Below are positions 22,881 through 27,512 of a DNA stretch of 27,512 nt, piece after piece; the first letter of the stretch is position 1; the number at the start of each line of letters is the position of its first letter. The translations under genes and the position numbers were made by a program. The notes beneath the pieces were generated by a model, which made no database searches, was not told the origin of the DNA, and saw nothing but the letters and a program-made list of their open reading frames with translations. The DNA lies in contig URLF01000033.1 of the NCBI GenBank assembly GCA_900548705.1, positions 1-27,512 of the forward strand. Direction: 5' to 3'. This DNA is from an uncultured Porphyromonadaceae bacterium. Its GTDB lineage: Bacteria; Bacteroidota; Bacteroidia; Bacteroidales; Muribaculaceae.

Positions 22881-23438
22881 ATGATATTCAATTTCCGCAT
22901 AGTTTCTGACGAAGTCGATAATTTCCGACGGGAAATCCAGATTGACGCCGATGCCACATTCCTTGACCTCAAGAATGCGATTTGCGAGTCTGTGGCATAT
23001 GACAAAAACCAGATGTCGTCATTCTTTATCTGCGATGACCGCTGGGAAAAAGAGAAGGAAATAACGATGGAGGACATGGGCACTGATTCCGCCCAGGAGG
23101 TCTACCTGATGGAGGACAGTGTGCTGTCTGATTTCATTGACGATGAGGGTCAGCGTCTTATGTTCACATTCGACTATATGACCGACCGCTCATTCTTCAT
23201 CGAGATGAAGGAGCTGCAGACCGGCCGTTCGCTGAAAGATCCCGTATGCTCACTGGCCATCGGGAAGGCTCCGGCCCAGAATGTCGACCTTGAGGAATTC
23301 GAGGAGAAGGCGGCAGCCAAGGCCAAGACTATCGCCACAGACGATATGGGTGAGGACTTCTATGGTTCGGACGCCTACAACGACGACGAGTTTGACGTCG
23401 AGGGCTTTGACGAGATGACTTTCGACGACAAATATTGA
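22881..23438 (+). CDS. Plasmid pRiA4b ORF-3-like protein (IS1096 passenger-TnpR-like name)
   Basis: 185 residues. The N-terminal 100 or so resemble the PF07929 pRiA4b ORF-3 domain: FRIVSDEVDNFRREIQIDADATFLDLKNAI, then MSSFFICDDRWEKEKEI and LMFTFDYMTDRSFFIEM. The C-terminal third is highly acidic, with repeated DD/DE/DEF clusters and a final FDDKY, and is probably disordered. Database names linking the family to a transposon resolvase are historical; no recombinase residues or mobile element ends are seen here. Its function is unknown. It is monocistronic, with its own promoter and a strong terminator. Confidence 0.85.
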   Translation: MIFNFRIVSDEVDNFRREIQIDADATFLDLKNAICESVAYDKNQMSSFFICDDRWEKEKEITMEDMGTDSAQEVYLMEDSVLSDFIDDEGQRLMFTFDYMTDRSFFIEMKELQTGRSLKDPVCSLAIGKAPAQNVDLEEFEEKAAAKAKTIATDDMGEDFYGSDAYNDDEFDVEGFDEMTFDDKY

Positions 23439-23493
23439 TGCGGATTCTTCGGCCTGCCGACAATAATGGCCGGTGACGATGGACGCACAAATG

Positions 23494-23541
23494 AGCTGCG
23501 GTCTCCTGACATAGGTCAGGAGGCCGCAGCCGTTTTATTTC
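23494..23541 (+). terminator. Strong hairpin terminator after the pRiA4b-ORF3-like gene
   Basis: A 16-bp stem (23495-23510 with 23515-23530, one G-U) with a 4-nt loop is followed by CGTTTTATTT. Transcripts of the minus-strand small ORF at 23599-23664 would run into the same stem. Confidence 0.85.
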
Positions 23542-23598
23542 TCTTTTAATTGTTGTTTCCTATGAAAATAAATGGAGAGTGGAGGAGAGATGGTATTG

Positions 23599-23664
23599 TC
23601 AGTCGAAGTTGGTGACTGAGTGTTCAAAGTACCATCTTGCTGCGCGTTTGATAAACTTGATCAT
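23599..23664 (-). CDS. Candidate 21-residue basic amphipathic peptide
   Basis: A 21-codon ORF (ATG at 23664, TGA at 23599-23601) whose product begins MIKFIKRAARWYF and ends with SVTNFD. The first 13 residues alternate hydrophobic and Lys/Arg residues as in an amphipathic membrane-surface helix; the end is polar. The ORF lies about 215 nt downstream of a consensus promoter (23885-23915) and no other gene uses that promoter, so the peptide or its leader is probably the product. The A-rich sequence before the ATG is normal for Bacteroidetes. I do not recognise the family. Alternatives: the transcript is a small RNA and the ORF is incidental, or the peptide is a toxin-like or regulatory peptide. 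Confidence 0.5.
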   Translation of the reverse strand: MIKFIKRAARWYFEHSVTNFD

Positions 23665-23879
23665 AACTTTGATTTTTGAGTTTTACCTTAGTTAGTTTTT
23701 AAGTTTGTACCTTTTGTTGAAACCTATTGGAGAGCGGTCAATCTTTAAAACCGCCTGTTATTTGGATAAGAGGGACTTCCGCCCTCTGTCATAAATAAGC
23801 TACATCATTAATAACATTCTGTTCCGGGATATGTTCAACCGTCACAAGGTTGCCCGGGGAGAGAGTCTACACTTAAAAT
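23665..23879 (-). ncRNA. Structured leader or small RNA upstream of the 21-codon ORF
   Basis: Three hairpins can be drawn on the predicted transcript: GGTTGCCCGG against split CCGGG and CAACC (23824-23857), AGAGGG with CCCTCT (23769-23787) and GCGGT with ACCGC (23734-23754). A 15-codon ORF starting MTEGG overlaps the second. The length and folding suggest a regulatory leader or an RNA with its own role. No known riboswitch was recognised. Confidence 0.45.
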
Positions 23880-23884
23880 CGCCG

Positions 23885-23915
23885 CAAAGGTAGTGATTAT
23901 TTTTGAAACTGCAAA
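23885..23915 (-). promoter_or_regulatory. Promoter of the small-ORF transcript
   Basis: Minus-strand TTTG (23912-23915), 19 bp, TACCTTTG (23885-23892): an exact consensus match, as good as the tRNA-Gln promoter. It is divergent from the lrgA-type promoter. Confidence 0.7.
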
Positions 23916-23941
23916 CACCACTGTTAAAATAGCACCCAACC

Positions 23942-23973
23942 TTTCCCCATCTCGATATTACTTCGTAACTTTG
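23942..23973 (+). promoter_or_regulatory. Promoter of the LrgA/LrgB operon
   Basis: TTTC (23942-23945, one base off TTTG), 20 bp, TAACTTTG (23966-23973). The leader to 24050 is about 70 nt. Confidence 0.55.
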
Positions 23974-24049
23974 CGCCGCTAACCGACCGGCCCCCATGAT
24001 AAACTGATGTCATAGGGTCGGTTGTGTCTTGATTACACTTTATTATATT

Positions 24050-24454
24050 ATGGGACTTATACTTCAATTGGGAATCATTTTCGGATTCCTTGCTTTGGGA
24101 GAGCTTGTAGTGGCGCTGACAAGTGTGCCGCTCCCTTCAAGCATCATCGGCATGATTTGTCTGACAGTATCGTTGAAAGCCGGAATCATCAAAATTCAAT
24201 GGGTCGACAGATTGTCTACATTCCTCGTCCATAACCTTGGCTTTTTCTTTGTGCCGGCCGGTGTCGGGATAATGAACTGTATGGGGTTGCTGGCCGACCA
24301 GTGGGTGCCGATTGTGCTTGCCTCGATAGGCAGCACAGTGGTGATTATCGCGGTCACCGGTCATACCCACCAGCTGGTGAGACGTTTTTCCGCCCATCAC
24401 TCAGGGACTCCTTCCGGGCCGAAGATGGCAGGAGGTGTAAGTGAGGACAAATGA
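24050..24454 (+). CDS. LrgA/CidA-family membrane protein
   Basis: 134 residues from the ATG at 24050 (an earlier TTG at 24029 is possible but less likely). Four TM segments; the family signature around VPLPSSIIGMICL and the stretch LGFFFVPAGVGIMN (about 67-80) are clear. LrgA/CidA proteins are small holin-like membrane proteins that act with LrgB-type partners; roles in murein hydrolase control and, more recently, in export of pyruvate or glycolate-type metabolites have been described for relatives. The C-terminal tail (SAHHSGTPSGPKMAGGVSEDK) is polar. The stop overlaps the next gene by 4 bp, confirming the pair. Confidence 0.88.
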   Translation: MGLILQLGIIFGFLALGELVVALTSVPLPSSIIGMICLTVSLKAGIIKIQWVDRLSTFLVHNLGFFFVPAGVGIMNCMGLLADQWVPIVLASIGSTVVIIAVTGHTHQLVRRFSAHHSGTPSGPKMAGGVSEDK

Positions 24455-25170
24455 CAAGAACCATTGCTATGACATCTTTTCTTACAAACAAGATATTCCT
24501 GATTGCCCTGACATTCGGTGTGTATGTCGGCGCTCAGCTTCTCCAACGCAAGACGGGATTGAAGATACTCAATCCGATTCTTGTCTCGATATTATGCCTG
24601 ATATGCATCCTGTGTGTGTTCGGGATAGATTACCGGACTTACCAGGAGGGGGGAGTCTACATTGACGCGTGGCTGAAGCCGGCGGTGGTGGCTCTCGGGG
24701 TGCCTCTTTACCGTCAGTTGGAGAACATCCGCAAACAGCTGATGCCTTTGCTGATGGCCGAGCTGGCCGGATGCGTGGCCGGTATACTGTCTGTTGTGTT
24801 TCTCGCCGAGCTGTTCGGGGCAAGCAAGGAGGTTGTGTTGTCTCTTGCGCCCAAGGCTGTCACTACCCCTATCGCTATGGAGATTTCCGATACGGTCGGA
24901 GGGCTGTCGCCCGTTACAGCAGCGGTCGTGGTCGCCACCGGTATATTCGGCGGGATGGCCGGATTCAGGATAGTAAAGTTCACTCATGTCAACAGTCCTA
25001 TCGCCTCAGGTCTTTCCGTCGGGACGGCTGCCCATGCCGTCGGCACCTCTGCCGCGATGGAGCGAGGTGAACGTTACGGAGCTTTCTCGTCGGTGGGCTT
25101 GACCATCAACGGCCTGCTGACTGCGTTGTTGGCACCATTTATTCTTGAACTGCTGGGCTACCAGATGTGA
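24451..25170 (+). CDS. LrgB/CidB-family membrane protein
   Basis: 239 residues with about six to seven TM helices. Family motifs are visible: LAPKAVTTPIAMEISDTVGG (about 131-150), VVVATGIFGGMAGFRIV and SPIASGLSVGTAAHAVGTSAAMERGE (about 181-206). It is the partner of the LrgA-like protein, translated from an overlapping ATGA. Full length for the family (about 230). Substrate unknown here. A strong two-way terminator follows at 25211-25262. Confidence 0.92.
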   Translation: MTRTIAMTSFLTNKIFLIALTFGVYVGAQLLQRKTGLKILNPILVSILCLICILCVFGIDYRTYQEGGVYIDAWLKPAVVALGVPLYRQLENIRKQLMPLLMAELAGCVAGILSVVFLAELFGASKEVVLSLAPKAVTTPIAMEISDTVGGLSPVTAAVVVATGIFGGMAGFRIVKFTHVNSPIASGLSVGTAAHAVGTSAAMERGERYGAFSSVGLTINGLLTALLAPFILELLGYQM

Positions 25171-25210
25171 CAGACAACCGGAACGTTGGCCACAACGTGC
25201 GGATAAAATG

Positions 25211-25262
25211 CAGGGTGTCGCAACCTTCGCCGGTATAAACCGGGCCGTGTTGCGACACCCTG
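25211..25262. terminator. Bidirectional terminator between LrgB and rubrerythrin genes
   Basis: CAGGGTGTCGCAAC (25211-25224) pairs perfectly with 25249-25262, with an inner CCGG/CCGG stem. Plus side is followed by TGTTGTTT, minus side by CATTTTATCC. It lies between convergent stop codons at 25170 and 25288. Confidence 0.8.
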
Positions 25263-25287
25263 TGTTGTTTCCTATCGGGAAGTTATC

Positions 25288-25842
25288 TTACTTGTTGCCG
25301 AAGAAACGCTCGTAGAGACCGGCGAAACCGCGTCCGTGACGGGCCTCATCCTTGGCCATTTCGTGAACAGTGTCGTGGATGGCGTCGAGGTTGGCTTTCT
25401 TGGCGTTGGCGGCGATACGCATCTTGTCGGCATTCGCACCGGCCTCGGCATGCATACGCTTCTCAAGGTTGGTCTTGGTGTCCCATACGCAGTCGCCGAG
25501 GAGTTCGGCGAACTTGGAGGCGTGTTCGGCTTCCTCCCAAGCGTAACGCTTGAAGGCCTCTGCGATTTCGGGATATCCCTCACGGTCGGCCTGACGCGAC
25601 ATGGCGAGATACATGCCGACTTCGGTGCATTCACCCATGAAGTGGGCGTTGAGGTCTTTGATCATCTCTTCGTCGAGACCTTTGGCGACACCGATTTCAT
25701 GCTCGGTGACGAACTGGAGACAAGCCTCGGGGCTCATTTCCTCGAACTTGCTGCGGGGAGCGCCACAGAGGGGGCACTTTTCGGGAGCCTCATCACCTTC
25801 GTGGACATAACCACATACGGTGCAGATAAATTTCTTTTTCAT
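25288..25842 (-). CDS. Rubrerythrin, reverse-domain type
   Basis: 184 residues from the ATG at 25842. A rubredoxin-like iron site comes first (Cys7 and Cys10 in CTVCGY, Cys23 and Cys26 in CPLC), followed by a ferritin-like diiron domain (about 45-184) with GECTEVGMYL (70-79), EEAEH (103-107) and DEARH (165-169). In classic rubrerythrin the rubredoxin part is C-terminal, so this is the reverse order. Such enzymes reduce hydrogen peroxide with electrons from NAD(P)H-linked donors and protect anaerobes during oxygen exposure. It is monocistronic with its own consensus promoter. Confidence 0.93.
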   Translation of the reverse strand: MKKKFICTVCGYVHEGDEAPEKCPLCGAPRSKFEEMSPEACLQFVTEHEIGVAKGLDEEMIKDLNAHFMGECTEVGMYLAMSRQADREGYPEIAEAFKRYAWEEAEHASKFAELLGDCVWDTKTNLEKRMHAEAGANADKMRIAANAKKANLDAIHDTVHEMAKDEARHGRGFAGLYERFFGNK

Positions 25843-25922
25843 AGCGAATATTAATCCGTAATTATTGTGATATTGGGTTGGCAATATGTCGGCGGTAACA
25901 TTTTATAATGTTTTCCGTCTCG

Positions 25923-25953
25923 CAAAGATACGCAAAACTTTTGACTCCGCAAA
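25923..25953 (-). promoter_or_regulatory. Promoter of the rubrerythrin gene
   Basis: Minus-strand TTTG (25950-25953), 19 bp, TATCTTTG (25923-25930): exact consensus. The -33 element lies in the T run of the upstream terminator at 25949-25996. Leader about 75 nt. Confidence 0.7.
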
Positions 25954-25996
25954 TAAAAATGACCACTCTGAATCTATATGCTAAGAGCGGTCATTT
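25949..25996 (-). terminator. Intrinsic terminator of the OB-fold-like gene
   Basis: On the minus strand a 12-bp stem (25985-25996 with 25957-25968, one G-U) with a 16-nt loop is followed by TTTTTATTTG. It ends 35 bp after the stop codon at 26031 and abuts the rubrerythrin -33 box. Confidence 0.8.
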
Positions 25997-26030
25997 CCTT
26001 ATGGAATGCAGCCTCAGAGAGGCATCAGGC

Positions 26031-27512
26031 TTATTCGATACCTATAAGCCATTCTGATTCAAGATAGGTGAACTGTCCTACGCCGGTCACTTCATATTTG
26101 GCCACGCAGGGGAGGGTGCGGTAGTTGCCCGCAGGGGTCAGCGCGTAGGCGTAGAAGTTGATGGTGTAGATTACCTGCAGCCCTTCGATAGGTTTGGCGT
26201 CGGGATAGAACTGGGAGAGGACTGCGGGGAACACCTCGCGGTCGCAACGTTCCTCCATCGTGGCTACAATTTCCTCGTCGGTATAGCCTTCCCATCCGGC
26301 ACCGTACTGGGCGCGGGCCGAGGCGGCGCGGAGGTCGACATTGTTCTGGTAGGCGGAGGTGCCGCAATAGTAATCGTTGTTACCGTAGGAGGTCACCCAG
26401 AATTTGCCTGACTTGATGGAGGTGTCGCCCAGGGGCACACACTTGTTCTCATAAACCCAGTCGACGCATGCCTGATAGAAGGGAGCGGAGGCGGCCTGTC
26501 CCTTACCATAGGGGAGGTTGATGGTCACGTTGGGGTCGAACATCCATTTGCCACCGGCGCGCACGAACTGAGAGGTCTCTGTCTCGACTCCGGTGAAGCG
26601 TTTCCATTCCGCACCGTCGAAGATGTATTCGGCGCAGGCATAGCCCGAGTTGTTGTAAAGCACATACTTCACGTCATCAGCCTTGGCGTAAGGATATTTC
26701 TGTTTCAGGAAGATGGGCAGATAAGAGTCGGGCTGGGAGAGTGAGCCGGAAAGCCCCATGGCTGTATAGTCGGCGGGATTGAGGACCACGAAGTTCTCGG
26801 GCACAACCCATTTGGTGCCGTCGTAACGGTAGATGGCGTTCTTCTCCACGGTGGGAACAGGAGCTGCCAGTGAGCGACTTGCCGCAGACATTCGTCCCTT
26901 GGCGGGGGCATTAGTCCGGAATTCGATATTGTTGACCACGAAATTGCAGTAGCGTGAGCCGGAGATGCTGATGAACCAGCCTGTGACCTTGACAAAAGCC
27001 CCGTCAGTCAGCTCTTCGCGCTGAGCGTCGGAAGCATAGTAAATCGAGCCTTTTGCGGTCTCAGCGCCATCAACCTCGATATTGATGTTGTTACCAGACA
27101 CGACCACCTTTCCCGCAATCGAGGCGAAAATGGCCAGCTGGTCGGCAGGACGGGTCAGTGCGGCATCCAGAGTCGCGCCGTCATATACCACCGGGGTAGG
27201 GAAGTTGTATTCCTGGCTCCCCACCTTCTCGATTGTGGCTCCCTGGGCAATCTGGAGGTTGTTTTTGAACGAGGTGGCCTCACCTTCAAGGTGAAGCTGG
27301 CTGCCGATGGGGTAGGTGGCCGCGTCATAGCCGCCTCCCATATATACGAAGATGGAACCGCTGAGGTCGGTCAGCACGAATCCCGCGCCGCAGACTCCGG
27401 CTACCACACCGTCGACGGTCACGCCATCACCGGCTGCCACGTCGGCAAGGACATCAGACATCGTGAAACCGGCAGGTGGCTCGTCGCCGCCGCCGACATT
27501 CCCGAAAATGGG
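26031..27512 (-). CDS. OB-fold-like secreted protein, 5' end outside window
   Basis: The reading frame stays open through the right edge: 17 more codons (with NVGGGDEPPAGFT) precede the internal Met at 27461, so the true start, probably with a lipoprotein signal, lies beyond 27512. At least 493 residues are present. Counting from that Met, two beta-rich OB-fold-like repeats are visible at about 10-75 (VTVDGVVAGVCGAGFVLTD) and 100-180 (GKVVVSGNNINIEVDG ... VKVTGWFISISG), similar to DUF5689/DUF6359-type modules of Bacteroidetes surface proteins. The remaining 280 residues (NAIYRYDGTKW, LNPADYTAMG, YDGAEWKRF, VDWVYENKCVPLGD) form an unassigned domain with repeated Tyr-Asp-Gly turns. Function unknown. 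It ends in an intrinsic terminator. Confidence 0.75.
   Translation of the reverse strand, partial: PIFGNVGGGDEPPAGFTMSDVLADVAAGDGVTVDGVVAGVCGAGFVLTDLSGSIFVYMGGGYDAATYPIGSQLHLEGEATSFKNNLQIAQGATIEKVGSQEYNFPTPVVYDGATLDAALTRPADQLAIFASIAGKVVVSGNNINIEVDGAETAKGSIYYASDAQREELTDGAFVKVTGWFISISGSRYCNFVVNNIEFRTNAPAKGRMSAASRSLAAPVPTVEKNAIYRYDGTKWVVPENFVVLNPADYTAMGLSGSLSQPDSYLPIFLKQKYPYAKADDVKYVLYNNSGYACAEYIFDGAEWKRFTGVETETSQFVRAGGKWMFDPNVTINLPYGKGQAASAPFYQACVDWVYENKCVPLGDTSIKSGKFWVTSYGNNDYYCGTSAYQNNVDLRAASARAQYGAGWEGYTDEEIVATMEERCDREVFPAVLSQFYPDAKPIEGLQVIYTINFYAYALTPAGNYRTLPCVAKYEVTGVGQFTYLESEWLIGIE

Noticed and set aside
22881..23438. Mobile-element gene suggested by the IS1096 passenger/TnpR name
   Set aside because: The protein has no recombinase motifs and there are no element ends; the name is inherited from database history.
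23769..23857. Known riboswitch in the small-ORF leader
   Set aside because: The hairpins do not match the conserved cores I know for TPP, cobalamin, SAM, FMN or glycine riboswitches.

Overview
The window looks like chromosomal DNA of a Bacteroidales bacterium, most plausibly Muribaculaceae (the family is inferred from gene content and a GC content that looks like the mid-50s percent; the order is much firmer). Supporting this are DUF4493 and PCMD lipoproteins, a TonB receptor paired with a DUF4249 lipoprotein, a LytS/LytTR two-component pair, a Tat-type dipeptide epimerase, and many promoters of the Bacteroidetes type (TTTG, 19-21 bp, TAnnTTTG). No plasmid, prophage or intact insertion sequence was recognised.

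Layout. 1-620 carries no credible gene and holds a repeat complex: a 33-bp tandem array, then two copies of a roughly 90-nt module pointing away from a shared long hairpin. 679-6823 (minus) is a three-gene operon of paralogous DUF4493 lipoproteins. 7052-8337 (minus) is a DEAD-box RNA helicase split in two by a one-base shift in an A run. 8474-10405 (plus) is a periplasmic double-parvulin prolyl isomerase. A third copy of the repeat, including its hairpin, sits at 10424-10635 between convergent genes. 10701-12942 (minus) is an overlapping trio: GNAT acetyltransferase, zinc/manganese-type binding lipoprotein and ABC ATPase, with no permease gene. An Lrp/AsnC regulator, an A1S_2505-type small protein and tRNA-Gln(CTG) follow.

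14625-20102 (plus) is a tightly packed operon of TonB receptor, DUF4249 lipoprotein, LytS-type kinase and LytTR response regulator. Its kinase is unusual: two 4-TM plus histidine-phosphotransfer units are fused, and the first has lost the phospho-accepting His. Gene overlaps suggest that uptake and sensing are made together. 20112-22473 holds a divergent exported alpha/beta hydrolase and exported dipeptide epimerase. Next come a 54-residue acidic protein, a pRiA4b-ORF3-like protein, an LrgA/LrgB pair, a reverse-type rubrerythrin, and an OB-fold-like secreted protein cut by the right edge.

The least expected items are the dispersed palindromic repeat family, whose stem arms show compensatory changes; a 21-codon minus-strand ORF at 23599-23664 behind a consensus promoter and a structured leader of about 215 nt; and the double LytS kinase with a degenerate first half.
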